Numbered from the stretch's first letter, positions 1 to 10,307 are shown. The stretch: 64,000 bases of DNA from Legionella lytica (GCF_023921225.1 NZ_CP071527.1:2508501-2572500); one strand, 5' to 3'. The notes: generated by a model from the letters alone, not told the origin. Made by a program: numbers and translations.

Positions 1-1792
1 ACCCTCGCCATTTCTTCACTCACTTCAATTTCCCGATTATCCTTCGCGCGAAACAAAACGATTCGCGAATGATATTTCTCGACCGTACGTCGATGTGCGA
101 TACTCACTAAAGTCGCGCCAGTTGACTCTTTTAGCGTGCGATAAACATGCTCTTCAGAGCAGAGGTCGCTTCATCTAAAAAGACCCAATCTGGCTTTTTG
201 AGTAAGACACGTGCAAAAGCGATTCTTTGTTTCTGCCCTCCTGATAATTCCCCCTCCCAAATACACTTTTCACCGAGTCTAGGGATAAAATCCTGCATCC
301 CCCCTACTTTATGCAAAACCATAACATATTGTTCCTCTGTATAAGTCTCTACGGGGTCAGGATAAGCTAAAATTGCTTTTAAGGTATCATGAGTTAAGGT
401 CGGTGTTTGTGGTAAAAAACACAAGCGTTTTCCAGAAGGTAATAGAACTACCCCATCACCGTAACCCCAAGTTCCAGAAATCGTTTTAAAAAACGTGCTC
501 TTACCAAGCCCAGACTCTCCTTTAATTAAGACATCCTCCGCTGGTTTTAACTTTAAATTAAGATTACGCATGATATGTGCAGTACTGGTGGCCTGGGGAT
601 GCAAAATATTTAAATGCTTCACTTTAATTGAGTCTTTATTATGCTCATTTCTGATAATTGCTTTAGGATGAGCATTTAGCCCATCCCTCTCTAAAGAGAT
701 TTGTAATTCAGTAATGCGTTTAATACTCGTTTTATATTTGGCCAGTTCATCGTAAGCCCATACAAACCAACTAAGCGATGAGTTTACTTGTGTAAACGCC
801 ACACCTACCTGTATCAATTGTCCGATTTCGATAAGCCCCACAAAATACAAGGGAGCTGCGATTAACGTAGGTAAAAGCTCAGCTAATTGAGAATAGAAAT
901 GTTGAAATGCATCCAACTTTAAACCAATACCCAATTTTTGATTGGCACGCTGATTAATTTCATTAATTTTATTTTTTATTGATATTTTGTAATAGCGCTC
1001 CGCGTGTTCTTCTGCAATATTTTCAGCCTCCTTCTGAACCTCTACTATATTTTGGCGTAAATCTGCTTCCGCTTTTTCAGCGTTATGATTGGTTTCAGCC
1101 ATTGATTTTGCAATCGAATTAGCAATCAGCGTAGCCGCCATTGCAACCACTAAAGCGCTCCAGAATAAATAGCCAGGAATCACAATAGTCAGGCCGGAAA
1201 CAGCAACAGATAAAGAACCACCAACAACCCATAAAGTACCAGCAAACATTCCCAAACTGAGCACTGACTTTAAAAAATCGCCGACCAACTCAATGGTTAG
1301 CTTTACGAAAATTTTTACATCTTCTTGAATGCGTTGAGCAATATTATCGACTTTGCTAGGAAATCGTTTTAAATCCAGATAGTTATTTTCACTGGAGAAA
1401 AGCTTATTAATTATTTTTTCTGTTAGCCAGGTACGCCAAAAAATAGACAACTTCCCCATAAAATAATCTTTTAAAATATGCACGCCTACATAAGTGCTTA
1501 CAATGAATGCAAATTGCCCTATAGAAAAAAGAAAAGGAATAAGCGCCTTTGCTGTTAAGGCTTGCCAAAATGCGGCAGACAACCAAGCCATGGTGACCGT
1601 TAATCCAACAAGTGAAATGGTGCACAAACCAATGGCTAATAAATAAAGCCAAGCGCGCGGCTTTTCATCAGAATTAAAAAAGTAATCTTTAATTAACCCC
1701 CAACTAGTGCTCCATAAATATTGGGATCCCATAGAATTAGGCAATTTATTGGACATGATTACGATCGGGAGTTTTTTTAAGGTTATTTCCAT
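1..1792 (-). pseudogene. SbmA/YddA-type ABC exporter, frameshifted, 3' end outside window
   Basis: This is a fused permease-ATPase half transporter of the ABC_membrane_2 (SbmA/BacA/YddA, peroxisomal ABCD-like) type in the inner membrane. The N-terminal part (about residues 30-340) carries membrane helices. The ATPase part has Walker A GESGLGKST near residue 425, signature LSGGQKQR near 516 and Walker B WVFLDEAT near 538. The frame then runs into a stop at 131-133, just after DEATSAL. In another frame the missing C-terminus continues from about 155 to the window edge: EEHVYRTL, then SIAHRRTVEKYHSR with the H-loop. The family expects DExS-like residues between DEATSAL and EEHVYR, so about 13 nt are missing at 155-160. 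An intact paralogue lies at 53081-54859. The gene is probably inactivated, unless the lesion is an assembly error. Start is ATG 1792; an in-frame ATG at 1756 is possible. Confidence 0.75.
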
Positions 1793-1939
1793 GTTAATTT
1801 CATTTTAGAAAAATGCAACTATTGCTCAAAATACACTAAATTTGCCCATTTAAAGAGACGATTTTCCTTGTTAAGCCAGGCTACACTTGCTCTGAAGTCT
1901 ATGCTATTCTAGGATTAATAAATCATCAGAGAAATCAAG

Positions 1940-2284
1940 ATGCTATCAATTAAAAGACTATTTCTCGTAGGTGCACTAAGCAGCCTACTGGTTACCCCTG
2001 TATTTGCTAAAGAGAATCCCAGCGCTTGTTGTGGTGGAATGGGTGGTATTAATTACTGTGACTCATCTGCGGGGCGTATGGTATGTAATAATGGCTTTTA
2101 CTCGACTTGTTTTTGCACCCAGCATGCCGTAATGGACTTACAATTGATACGTGGTTGTTGTTTATGGAAAGGTGGTGTTGTAAATTCGCTTACAGCCCCT
2201 AATGGCCTCGTTGTTTGTAATGACGGTTCTGTTTCTGAGGAATGTTCGCTACAAACCCCTACAGACAGAATAGCAGCCTGGTAG
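1940..2284 (+). CDS. small secreted cysteine-rich protein, unknown function
   Basis: The 114-residue protein begins with a clear signal peptide (basic MLSIKR, hydrophobic core, VFA-K cleavage site near residue 23). The mature part holds about ten cysteines in two related blocks: CCGG...C...GRMVCNNG...C.C, and then GCC...GLVVCNDG...C. This suggests an internally duplicated, disulfide-stabilised periplasmic or exported protein. I recognise no enzyme motif. It ends 28 nt before the preferred start of thiM, so the two may share a transcript, but nothing links it to thiamin. A ribosome site (AGAGAAA) is weak. The family is unknown to me. Confidence 0.75.
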   Translation: MLSIKRLFLVGALSSLLVTPVFAKENPSACCGGMGGINYCDSSAGRMVCNNGFYSTCFCTQHAVMDLQLIRGCCLWKGGVVNSLTAPNGLVVCNDGSVSEECSLQTPTDRIAAW

Positions 2285-2312
2285 CATAAGACCTTCTGTG
2301 AGATGTATACCC

Positions 2313-3098
2313 ATGATCAATGAAATCCAATCAACTCTTACTCAGTTAAGACACGTACAGCCATTAGTCCTGTGTTTGACGAATTATGTCACTATGGACT
2401 TTATGGCTAATGCACTTTTAGCCTTAGGCGCTGCGCCATTAATGTCTGAATCACGTGAGGAAATTGAAGAACTCGTTAGCATAAGCCATGCACTTTACAT
2501 CAACATTGGTACGCTCAATGATGCCTTCATGGCACGCGCCCTTTTCGCTGCTAAAATTGCCAACTATTTAAATAAACCCATAGTTCTCGATCCAGTAGGA
2601 GCAGGAGCCAGCAAGCTTAGAACCGCTGCAGCATTGGAACTGCTCCCCCTAGCCCAAGTGATTCGAGGAAATGCTAGTGAAATCATTTCATTAGCAGGGG
2701 AAAATGGTGCCACAAAAGGCGTTGAATCTTCTGATCCAGTGTTTAAAGCCATGAGCAGTGCACGCACCCTCGCCCAACAACATCATAAAATAGTTGTGGT
2801 GAGTGGTCCTGAAGATTTCATTACGGATGGTAAACAAGAGGAAATGCTCACTTTTGGCTCGGAATTGATGCCCCGAATAACAGGTATGGGATGCACCATG
2901 ACAGCCGTTCTTAGTGCTTTTGTTGCCTCGAATCCCACCATGTTTCAAGCCTCAGTCCACGCTACTGCATACTTTAGCTTATGTGGTCAGCAAACACATC
3001 AGCAAACCCAAGTCCCAGGGTCATTTAGACAATTATTTATTGATAATTTATATCAGCCCAACTGGGATTTTTTTAATCAAGCGATTAAAGGATGCTAG
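2313..3098 (+). CDS. thiM: hydroxyethylthiazole kinase
   Basis: ThiM phosphorylates 4-methyl-5-(2-hydroxyethyl)thiazole with ATP in thiamin salvage, in the cytoplasm. The 261-residue product has the family's ribokinase-like landmarks: an N-terminal LTNYVTMDFMANALLALGA block, the GNASEI motif mid-protein, VSGPEDFITDG, and the phosphate-binding GMGCTMTAVLSAF with the conserved Cys near residue 200. I chose ATG 2313 (MINEIQS); an upstream in-frame GTG at 2298 would add five residues that the family lacks. ThiD begins 1 nt after its stop, so the pair is an operon for salvage of both thiamin halves. No TPP-riboswitch-like element was recognised upstream. Confidence 0.93.
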   Translation: MINEIQSTLTQLRHVQPLVLCLTNYVTMDFMANALLALGAAPLMSESREEIEELVSISHALYINIGTLNDAFMARALFAAKIANYLNKPIVLDPVGAGASKLRTAAALELLPLAQVIRGNASEIISLAGENGATKGVESSDPVFKAMSSARTLAQQHHKIVVVSGPEDFITDGKQEEMLTFGSELMPRITGMGCTMTAVLSAFVASNPTMFQASVHATAYFSLCGQQTHQQTQVPGSFRQLFIDNLYQPNWDFFNQAIKGC

Positions 3099-3099
3099 C

Positions 3100-3921
3100 A
3101 TGCAATACAAAGCTTTATCCATAGCTGGATTTGATGGTTCTGGTGGCGCTGGCATTCAAGCAGATTTAAAAACCTTCTCAGCCTTTGGCTGCTATGGAAT
3201 GACCGTACTCACGGCCTTGCCAGTGCAAAATACCTGTGGCGTAAGAAGTTGCTATGCAATCCCCTTACAAGCTATTGAAGAACAGCTGCAGGCTATTTTT
3301 GATGACATTAGGCCTGACGCAATTAAAATTGGTATGTTGTTTAATAGTGACATTATCAAGCTAGTTGCTGCATTTCTAAAGCAGCATGCTCAAGACATCC
3401 CGATTGTCGTCGATCCGGTTACTATTGCTAAAAGCGGCGATCCACTTTTATTACCTGAAGCAGTTGATACGCTCATTTCTGAGCTCATACCCTTAGCTAG
3501 GTTAATTACCCCCAACCTTCCTGAGGCACATACGTTTACGGGGTTAGATGCGCAATCGGCAGAAGAAATGTTTCTTGTAGGACAAAAATTATTAGCATTG
3601 GGGCCTCAACATGTCTTACTTAAAGGTGGCCATTTAACCTCCTCCACATCGAATGATTTGTTGATGAGCAGCAATGGTGAGTATCATTGGTTTGAAAGCA
3701 CACGCATTAATTCTAAAAATACCCATGGCACAGGATGTACCCTTTCGGCAGCCATTACTTCTTGCTTAGCACAAAAGATCCCCATGCAAAAAGCTTGTTC
3801 AATAGCAAAAAACTATCTATTTGAGGCAATTAAAGCTGCTAAAGATAATAGCGTGGGGCAAGGACATGGGCCGGTGCATCACTTTCATCATTTATGGCCA
3901 ATTTCACTGGCGGAGTTTTAG
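3100..3921 (+). CDS. thiD: hydroxymethylpyrimidine/phosphomethylpyrimidine kinase
   Basis: ThiD phosphorylates HMP to HMP-P and then HMP-PP, the pyrimidine precursor of thiamin phosphate. The 273-residue product starts MQYKALSIAGFDGSGGAGIQ, with the canonical substrate-binding GFDGSGGAGIQADLKTF block. It continues with GMTVLTALPVQNT, VVDPVTIAKSG, TPNLPEA and the C-terminal anion-hole GTGCTLSAAI. The open frame extends back to 2914, but that part overlaps thiM. ATG 3100 follows AAAGGA by about 7 nt and lies 1 nt after the thiM stop, so translational coupling is likely. No thiE is adjacent. A palindrome at 3947-3978 may terminate the operon. Confidence 0.94.
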   Translation: MQYKALSIAGFDGSGGAGIQADLKTFSAFGCYGMTVLTALPVQNTCGVRSCYAIPLQAIEEQLQAIFDDIRPDAIKIGMLFNSDIIKLVAAFLKQHAQDIPIVVDPVTIAKSGDPLLLPEAVDTLISELIPLARLITPNLPEAHTFTGLDAQSAEEMFLVGQKLLALGPQHVLLKGGHLTSSTSNDLLMSSNGEYHWFESTRINSKNTHGTGCTLSAAITSCLAQKIPMQKACSIAKNYLFEAIKAAKDNSVGQGHGPVHHFHHLWPISLAEF

Positions 3922-3946
3922 TGCTTAAAGGGCGTTTTACCATGTT

Positions 3947-3978
3947 GGGTAGGTTGGGGCCATGCGCCCAACCTACCC
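3947..3978. repeat. family A intergenic palindrome (single unit), possible bidirectional terminator
   Basis: Perfect 12-nt arms GGGTAGGTTGGG (3947-3958) and CCCAACCTACCC (3967-3978) enclose an 8-nt loop. The element lies between the convergent thiD and O-antigen-ligase-like genes. It shares its GTAGGTTGGG core with copies at 11865-11896, 25613-25687 and 60107-60185, so it is a dispersed repeat rather than a private terminator. Confidence 0.8.
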
Positions 3979-3985
3979 TTATAAT

Positions 3986-5248
3986 TTAAACCGCGAGTTC
4001 AGCAGTATGAGAGGATGGATATGCATTTTCTTTTACAAAAGCTCTAGCTGTGGCTTTCTTCTCTAATAACTCAGCAAATCCCATAGCGCAAATTACAACT
4101 AAGATACTTCCTACCGGTGAATAGCAGAAGATACTATCTGAAAAAGAACCAAAACATACCGCAATTAATGGGCCAAGCATCATAAGCCGCATTGTTTTAC
4201 TTTGCTTAAATGCCAAAATAACCAACGAACCTATAAATGTCAGGTAAAACATTAGCCCAACAACACCGCCTTCAACTAAGGCAAGCCAATATTGGCTATG
4301 AGGCTCATTAAGCTTTTCTTCCCAACCAGGAACTGGCTTATCACGATGGAAACTATATTTAAAATATCCGGTACCGATACCAAAAATCGGATGCTGTTCA
4401 AACAAGGAACGAGCATATTTATGAAATTGCATTCTATAACCTAAAGAAGTATTTTCTTCATGCTTTTTCAAAAACTCAATATCACTAATAAGAATACCCG
4501 TACGTAACTGCATTAATGGGCTTGCCAAATAAACCAATCCAATTGATGCAACCAGCAAGGTCACCCCTAAAGCCGCTTTCTTTAATGGGAACTTTTGTAC
4601 AATTAAGAAAAGCATCAGAAAAGCATAAATGAAATAACCTGTTCTTCCCGTATTGAGGAAAAATATTTGGTAACTTCCCACAGCAATCATCAGCCAACAG
4701 TATATGCGCTGCCACTTACCCACTTGAGGTTCTAAAGAGATGATCGCTGCAAAATAAACCGCTAAAGCCACCATAAATCCGGTAACGATATGATTGTGGA
4801 ACACCTCACCCGTATCGACTGGATTATTGAGGACAATCATACCTTTCTGTTTTAAAAAAGAAAGAACACAGGTAATTAACATGGAGGCAAAATAAGCATT
4901 AAAAGCCCAACGTCTGGTTTTAGGATGAATAAATCCCACCGCCAATATGGGTAGATAAAGTGCTTTAGAATACTTATCTACTACTGTAAACCGTAAATGA
5001 TACGGCGCCTCAGACCATAAACAACCAAGAAGCACGTAAGCAAACAAGGCAATACCAGCCCAGCCCCATAAACTATTGTAAGCGCCCAATACTTGCTTTC
5101 TGTAGAATGGAGTTAAGAGCAGTGCAACTAGCGCTATCCCCGCCATAATTGATTTTAAACTGGAACTAATAGGCACAAAAAAGACAAATAAAACAATAAA
5201 AAAAGGTGCTATTAATACGCTTTTTTCTTCCGAACAGAGTTGTTTCAC
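3986..5248 (-). CDS. O-antigen ligase/polymerase-like membrane protein
   Basis: This 420-residue, multi-helix inner-membrane protein has about ten to twelve hydrophobic segments. A long periplasmic loop in the second half contains a GIGTGYFKY-like stretch and EPHSQYWLALVEGG, the pattern of the Wzy_C/O-antigen ligase family (WaaL or Wzy, acting on undecaprenyl-linked glycans). The first in-frame Met overlaps the upstream glycosyltransferase by 4 nt (ATGA), so the two are translationally coupled. The neighbour suggests a role in LPS core or O-chain assembly. Whether it is ligase, polymerase or another glycan transferase cannot be decided from sequence alone. Confidence 0.8.
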   Translation of the reverse strand: MKQLCSEEKSVLIAPFFIVLFVFFVPISSSLKSIMAGIALVALLLTPFYRKQVLGAYNSLWGWAGIALFAYVLLGCLWSEAPYHLRFTVVDKYSKALYLPILAVGFIHPKTRRWAFNAYFASMLITCVLSFLKQKGMIVLNNPVDTGEVFHNHIVTGFMVALAVYFAAIISLEPQVGKWQRIYCWLMIAVGSYQIFFLNTGRTGYFIYAFLMLFLIVQKFPLKKAALGVTLLVASIGLVYLASPLMQLRTGILISDIEFLKKHEENTSLGYRMQFHKYARSLFEQHPIFGIGTGYFKYSFHRDKPVPGWEEKLNEPHSQYWLALVEGGVVGLMFYLTFIGSLVILAFKQSKTMRLMMLGPLIAVCFGSFSDSIFCYSPVGSILVVICAMGFAELLEKKATARAFVKENAYPSSHTAELAV

Positions 5249-6033
5249 ACTAAGTCCTCATTAGCTGTGGTCAGGTTGGGTAATTGCTCGATGTTGCTAT
5301 CCTGGTATAGCTGCTTGATCCCTCGATAAAAAGTACCTTGAGCATTGAACACCGAAAACAAAAAACCAATTCTACCATCCAAAAAACCCCGTTGTAATAT
5401 GTAGCACCTAAAAAACATCCATGAAGTACTAGCCAGAGTTTTGGGGAAACTTGCTTTTCTTTGTTTTACTATGTAGGTTTTTGCACTATAAGAAGAATAT
5501 TTATTCATTTTGTAAAGTACATGACTCACATCTTTAAATGAATGATGCATAATGCAATTTTTAAGTTTTCCAATTCGCGCCCCTTCAGGAAGAACAATTT
5601 TTTCGTGGACGATGTCCGTACTAAAATGTGCTCCATGACGCTTATATAAACGTGCATGACGTTTGGGACTAGAAGAGTATTTTAAGGGTTGATTGTAGAA
5701 GTACATTTGAATTGCCACACGGTATGCATCAGCTTCATCCAATACCATTGCCTGCATTATTTCCTGCTTCAGCTTCTCACTTACTGCCTCATCAGCATCA
5801 AGATTTAAGACCCAATCTCCAGTGGCTTTTGCTAGAGCCCTCTGTTTTTGGGCCCCGTAACCAGGCCAGTCTGTTGAGTAAACATGTTCTGTATATTCTT
5901 TCGCGATTGCAACGGTATTGTCCGTGCTACCCGAGTCCAGAACAATAATTTCATCAGCAAACTGTACTGATTCCAGGCATCTCCTAATATTTCGTTCTTC
6001 ATTTTTAGCAATTACAGTTACAGTCAACGCCAT
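5245..6033 (-). CDS. family 2 glycosyltransferase, WaaE/LgtF-like
   Basis: The 262-residue protein has a GT-A fold: N-terminal VTVIAKNEERNIRRCLESV, then DEIIVLDSGSTDNT and the metal/nucleotide-sugar site NLDADEAVS near residue 77. The C-terminal part (YIVKQRKA, FLDGRIGFLFSVFNAQGTFYRGIKQL) matches the WaaE/KdtX/LgtF group that adds a glucose-like residue to the LPS inner core at the cytoplasmic face. Its ATG directly abuts the clpA stop codon, and its end overlaps the O-antigen-ligase-like gene by 4 nt. The actual sugar and acceptor are not predictable. Confidence 0.85.
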   Translation of the reverse strand: MALTVTVIAKNEERNIRRCLESVQFADEIIVLDSGSTDNTVAIAKEYTEHVYSTDWPGYGAQKQRALAKATGDWVLNLDADEAVSEKLKQEIMQAMVLDEADAYRVAIQMYFYNQPLKYSSSPKRHARLYKRHGAHFSTDIVHEKIVLPEGARIGKLKNCIMHHSFKDVSHVLYKMNKYSSYSAKTYIVKQRKASFPKTLASTSWMFFRCYILQRGFLDGRIGFLFSVFNAQGTFYRGIKQLYQDSNIEQLPNLTTANEDLV

Positions 6034-8301
6034 TTAAACAACGCCCTCTCTATGATCATGGCTATCGAAGTGTAACTTACCATCTTTAACTTTTAATGTC
6101 ACATGGCCACCATGTATTAATTTACCAAACAAGAGCTCATCGGCGAGTGGTTTTTTCACATTTTCTTGAATCAACCGAGCCATAGGTCTTGCGCCCATTA
6201 CCTTGTCATATCCATGCTCAATTAGCCATTCACGTGCGGGTTTGTCTACATCAAAGGTAACGCCTTTATGACTTAACTGCTCATCTAATTCCATAATAAA
6301 CTTGTCAACAACTAAGCCTATAGTCACAGAATCTAGCGGAGCAAAATTAATAATGGCATCCAATCTGTTTCTAAACTCAGGGCTAAATTGTTTCTTAATT
6401 ACTTCCAGCCCGTCGTTGCTATTATCCTGAGTTGAGAATCCGATTGAATTACGAACCAACTCACTAGCACCCGCATTAGACGTCATTACGAGAATAACAT
6501 GTCTAAAATCAGCTTGACGGCCATTAGTATCTGTTAAGGTTCCATGGTCCATGATTTGCAGTAGCAGATTAAAGACATCAGGATGTGCTTTCTCTATTTC
6601 ATCAAGCAGTAAGACTGCATGAGGATTTTTAGTTACGGCTTCGGTCAATAAACCACCTTGATCATAACCAACATATCCTGGAGGAGCCCCGATTAAACGT
6701 GAAACAGTATGTTTCTCCATGTATTCAGACATATCGAAGCGTAGCAATTCAATACCCAAGACATTCGCTAATTGGCGTGTAACCTCTGTTTTACCCACAC
6801 CAGTTGGACCAGCAAATAAGAAGCATCCTACTGGTTTTTGAGGCTCTCTAAGCCCTGAGCGTCCCAGTTTAATTGCAGAAGACAAAGCAACAATTGCTTG
6901 ATCTTGTCCGTAAACCAAGAGTTTTAAATCACGCTCTAAATTACGCAAGGTATCTTTATCACGTGCAGATACTTTCTTAATTGGGATACGCGCAATTTTC
7001 GCAACCACACTCTCAATTTCAGTGACGCTAATAATTTTTTTACGTTTACTCGCAGTGAGTAAGTTTTGGTATGCACCTGCTTCATCAACTACGTCAATCG
7101 CTTTATCAGGCAAGAAACGGTCGTTAATGTATTTAGCAGATAATTCAGCTGCGGCTTTAAGCGCAGGAATTGTGAATTTTACGCCATGATGCTCTTCTAG
7201 GCGGCCTTTTAAACCTTTTAATATTTCAAAAGTTTCATCAATTGAAGGTTCAGGAATATCGATTTTTTGGAAACGTCGAGCTAAGGCACGGTCTTTTTCA
7301 AAAATACCACGATATTCTTGATAAGTTGTTGACCCAATGCATTTTAATTCGCCATTTGCCAATAAAGGCTTGATAAGGTTAGACGCATCCATCACGCCAC
7401 CTGAAGCAGCTCCTGCTCCAATTATCGTGTGAATTTCATCGATGAATAAAACAGCACCTTCTTGTTGGCTTAATTGCTTGAGTACCGCTTTCAAGCGTTT
7501 CTCAAAGTCCCCGCGATACTTGGTACCTGCGAGCAAAGCACCCAAGTCAAGTGAGTAAACAATACAATCACGGATAGCATCAGGTATTTCACCGTCAACA
7601 ATGCGACGCGCAAGCCCTTCAGCAATAGCCGTTTTACCAACGCCAGCCTCACCAACCAATAATGGGTTGTTTTTTCTACGACGGCAAAGTACTTGTATTG
7701 TACGTTGAACTTCTTCATGACGCCCGATGAGGGGGTCAATCTTACCTTGTTTCGCACGTTTGTTAAGGTTCGTGCAATAGCTCTCTAGAGGAGACTCATT
7801 ACCTTCTGCAGCGCCCATATCTTCATCCATTGATGAATTCATATTCTCGTGCATATCATTATTTTGGTACTTAGATACACCATGAGAAATGTAGTTAATC
7901 ACATCAAGACGTGTAATATTTTCACGACGCAAGAAATATACAGCTTGACTTTCTTGTTCACTAAAAATAGCAGCGAGGACGTTTGCGCCAGTTACCTCGG
8001 TTTTACCTGCTGACTGTACATGGAATACTGCACGTTGCAATACGCGCTGGAACCCTAATGTAGGTTGTGTTTCTCGATCTAATTCATCGTCGGGAATTCT
8101 GGGAGTGGTTTCGTCAATAAATTCAACTAAGTCACGTCGTAACGCATCTATGTTGGCATCACAAGCCTGTAACACATTTCCAGCAGCTGGATTATCAAGC
8201 AATGACAACAATAAGTGTTCAACGGTCATAAATTCATGACGCTTTTCTTTTGCTTCCTTGAAGGCAAGGTTCAAGGTGAATTCAAGTTCTTTGTTTAACA
8301 T
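6034..8301 (-). CDS. clpA: ClpA, ATPase subunit of ClpAP protease
   Basis: ClpA unfolds substrates and feeds them to ClpP in the cytosol. The 755-residue length is usual for the family. In order: the N-terminal Clp repeat domain (about 1-145), AAA module 1 with Walker A GEAGVGKT near 212 and Walker B LFIDEIH, and AAA module 2 with GPTGVGKT near 490 and [11 protein letters not shown]. The middle coiled domain of ClpB is absent, which separates it from ClpB. ATG 8301 follows GAGGAG. It lies 30 nt after clpS, the usual arrangement. Two LPS-type genes follow without a gap. Confidence 0.97.
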   Translation of the reverse strand: MLNKELEFTLNLAFKEAKEKRHEFMTVEHLLLSLLDNPAAGNVLQACDANIDALRRDLVEFIDETTPRIPDDELDRETQPTLGFQRVLQRAVFHVQSAGKTEVTGANVLAAIFSEQESQAVYFLRRENITRLDVINYISHGVSKYQNNDMHENMNSSMDEDMGAAEGNESPLESYCTNLNKRAKQGKIDPLIGRHEEVQRTIQVLCRRRKNNPLLVGEAGVGKTAIAEGLARRIVDGEIPDAIRDCIVYSLDLGALLAGTKYRGDFEKRLKAVLKQLSQQEGAVLFIDEIHTIIGAGAASGGVMDASNLIKPLLANGELKCIGSTTYQEYRGIFEKDRALARRFQKIDIPEPSIDETFEILKGLKGRLEEHHGVKFTIPALKAAAELSAKYINDRFLPDKAIDVVDEAGAYQNLLTASKRKKIISVTEIESVVAKIARIPIKKVSARDKDTLRNLERDLKLLVYGQDQAIVALSSAIKLGRSGLREPQKPVGCFLFAGPTGVGKTEVTRQLANVLGIELLRFDMSEYMEKHTVSRLIGAPPGYVGYDQGGLLTEAVTKNPHAVLLLDEIEKAHPDVFNLLLQIMDHGTLTDTNGRQADFRHVILVMTSNAGASELVRNSIGFSTQDNSNDGLEVIKKQFSPEFRNRLDAIINFAPLDSVTIGLVVDKFIMELDEQLSHKGVTFDVDKPAREWLIEHGYDKVMGARPMARLIQENVKKPLADELLFGKLIHGGHVTLKVKDGKLHFDSHDHREGVV

Positions 8302-8331
8302 TGTCGTTGCTCCTCTTCAGCCCACAACAAA

Positions 8332-8664
8332 TTATTCCGGTTCCATGCTAGATAGCAATGGGTGCTGATTCATTCTGGCATATTCATTTACCAGAGCGAC
8401 TTTAGTTTCTGCGATGTCTCGTGTGAATACACCACACACGCCCTTTCCTTGGATGTGAACCTGTAACATCACCTGAACAGCAGTTTCCTCGTTTAGATGA
8501 AAAAAATGTTTCAGTACATCAACAACAAAATCCATCGGCGTATAATCATCGTTGAGCAACACTACTTTGTACTTTCTTGGCAGTTTATTTTCTGTGCGTA
8601 CCTCTGGCTCAGCAACCTCATGCCTTACAATTTCCTCGATATTTTGCCCGCTCATAACATACAA
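8332..8664 (-). CDS. clpS: ClpS, N-end rule adaptor of ClpAP
   Basis: ClpS binds N-degron substrates and the ClpA N-domain. The 110-residue product has the conserved core [20 protein letters not shown], which includes the Asn-Asp substrate pocket. It continues with [20 protein letters not shown] and a C-terminal [15 protein letters not shown] 8664 has AAGAGG upstream at about 4 nt; an in-frame ATG at 8655 would remove three residues and lies about 13 nt from the same site. It is cotranscribed with clpA. The first ~20 residues are variable and probably unstructured, as in the family. Confidence 0.96.
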   Translation of the reverse strand: MYVMSGQNIEEIVRHEVAEPEVRTENKLPRKYKVVLLNDDYTPMDFVVDVLKHFFHLNEETAVQVMLQVHIQGKGVCGVFTRDIAETKVALVNEYARMNQHPLLSSMEPE

Positions 8665-8862
8665 CCTCTTACTATTTTTATAGACTCCCCACAGGCATTT
8701 GGCCAGTAAAAAGGGCTAATTTTAATGAAAAAATTGACCTTTGGGGTAATCAAAAACATATTGGTTAGATAGCTTCCATGAAAATGGACAACCTTTGTCC
8801 TATTCGTTGGTAACAGCTCAGGTCCTTATCTTATATCGCGGTAACCGTTAATTCTTAAAACC

Positions 8863-8950
8863 TAGCCTGGATGGAGCGCAGCGCAATCCAGAGAACAATG
8901 CTTACAATTGAACACTGAATCCCGGATTGCGCTACGCTCCATCCAAGCTA
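8863..8950. repeat. family D long inverted repeat
   Basis: Arms of 27 nt at 8863-8889 and 8924-8950 match at about 25 of 27 positions. Each runs from a TAGCCTGG-like end through GGATGGAGCG to GCGCAATCC, with a 34-nt spacer between arms. A diverged relative lies at 62925-63000. The outer ends (TAGCC / GGCTA type) resemble those of the other intergenic repeat families in this window. Confidence 0.8.
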
Positions 8951-8999
8951 CTATTTTTCCACGATATGATAAAGGGCTATTAATCGCTTTTATTGTGAC

Positions 9000-9031
9000 A
9001 AAAAACCGTATTAGGCAAAGCAAATACGGTT
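9000..9031 (-). terminator. Rho-independent terminator of icd
   Basis: On the minus strand, 19 nt after the icd stop, AACCGTATT (9031-9023) pairs with AATACGGTT (9012-9004) around a 10-nt loop. It is followed by a run of six T (9005-9000). Confidence 0.75.
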
Positions 9032-9050
9032 ACATTGTATGATAATACAA

Positions 9051-10307
9051 TCACATGTGCTGGATAATCGCATCCGCAAATCCAGAACTACTCACTAAAG
9101 TAGCCCCTTCCATAGTGCGTTGGAAATCATAAGTCACTGTTTTTGCTTCAATTGCACCTTCGGTACCCTTGATAATTAAATCAGCTGCTTCATTCCATCC
9201 CATATGGCGTAACATCATTTCAGCAGAAAGAATGATTGAACCCGGGTTCACTTTATCTTGACCAGCATACTTTGGTGCAGTTCCATGAGTTGCTTCAAAT
9301 ACCGCGATTTGATCACTTAAGTTAGCGCCTGGAGCAATACCAATACCACCAACCTGAGCAGCTAAGGCATCAGAAATATAATCACCATTCAAATTCAACG
9401 TAGCAATAACGCTGTACTCTTCAGGTCTTAAAAGAATTTGTTGTAAGAACGCGTCAGCGATCACATCATTGATAATGATTTGATTTCCGGTCTTAGGATT
9501 TTTGAACTCCATCCATGGGCCGCCTTGATATTCTTTAGCGCCAAAAACATCACGAGCAATTTGGTAAGCCCAATCTTTAAAGGCACCTTCAGTAAACTTC
9601 ATAATGTTACCTTTGTGAACAAAAGTAACCACTTTACGATCATTATCAATAGCGTATTGAATTGCTGCTTTAATTAAACGCGCCGTTCCTTCTTGAGAAA
9701 CGGGTTTAACACCAATACCGCAATGCTCTGTGAATCGAATTTTTTTAACACCCATTTCGTTAGTTAAGAATTCAATTACTTTTTTCGCTTCTGGAGAATT
9801 TGCTTGCCACTCAATACCGGCATAAATATCTTCTGAGTTTTCGCGGAAAATAACCATATCGGTTTTCCAAGGCTCTTTTACAGGACTTGGTACTCCAGTA
9901 AAATAACGAATAGGACGCAAGCAAGTGAACAGATCTAGCTGTTGACGAATTGCTACGTTTAACGAACGAATTCCACCACCCACTGGGGTAGTTAAAGGCC
10001 CTTTAATAGATACAACATATTTTTTTAATGCCTCTAAAGTCTCTTCTGGTAACCATTGATCTGCACCATAAACTTTAGTTGCTTTCTCACCTGCATAAAC
10101 TTCCATCCAGGAAATTTTTCTTTCAGAGCCGTAAGCTTTTTTTACCGCAGCGTCAACAACTTTGATCATAGGGGGTGTTACATCTACACCAATACCATCA
10201 CCTTCAATAAAAGGAATAATTGGGTTATTCGGCACATTAAGAGAATGATCCGCGTTAACCGTAATCACTTCACCTTCTGCAGGCACTTTGATTTTATCGT
10301 ACGTCAT
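9051..10307 (-). CDS. icd: NADP-dependent isocitrate dehydrogenase
   Basis: Icd oxidatively decarboxylates isocitrate to 2-oxoglutarate in the TCA cycle. The 418-residue protein aligns by eye along its length with the E. coli enzyme: [18 protein letters not shown], substrate loop [13 protein letters not shown] (the Ser is the phosphorylation site in E. coli), [42 protein letters not shown], and the cofactor region [21 protein letters not shown] chose ATG 10307, 7 nt after GGAG; the longer frame would need a TTG at 10313. It is a single-gene unit with its own terminator. Confidence 0.97.
   Translation of the reverse strand: MTYDKIKVPAEGEVITVNADHSLNVPNNPIIPFIEGDGIGVDVTPPMIKVVDAAVKKAYGSERKISWMEVYAGEKATKVYGADQWLPEETLEALKKYVVSIKGPLTTPVGGGIRSLNVAIRQQLDLFTCLRPIRYFTGVPSPVKEPWKTDMVIFRENSEDIYAGIEWQANSPEAKKVIEFLTNEMGVKKIRFTEHCGIGVKPVSQEGTARLIKAAIQYAIDNDRKVVTFVHKGNIMKFTEGAFKDWAYQIARDVFGAKEYQGGPWMEFKNPKTGNQIIINDVIADAFLQQILLRPEEYSVIATLNLNGDYISDALAAQVGGIGIAPGANLSDQIAVFEATHGTAPKYAGQDKVNPGSIILSAEMMLRHMGWNEAADLIIKGTEGAIEAKTVTYDFQRTMEGATLVSSSGFADAIIQHM

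Larger units (their letters stand above)
8665..9050. other. intergenic region between icd and clpS
   Basis: No gene is seen in these 386 nt. They hold the icd terminator (9000-9031), a family D palindromic repeat (8863-8950), and presumably the clpS-clpA promoter on the minus strand, which I could not place with confidence. Confidence 0.6.

Noticed and set aside
2200..2312. Possible TPP riboswitch before thiM
   Set aside because: No TPP-aptamer-like conserved stems (CTGAGA-type element) were seen, and the space is mostly the coding end of the preceding gene.
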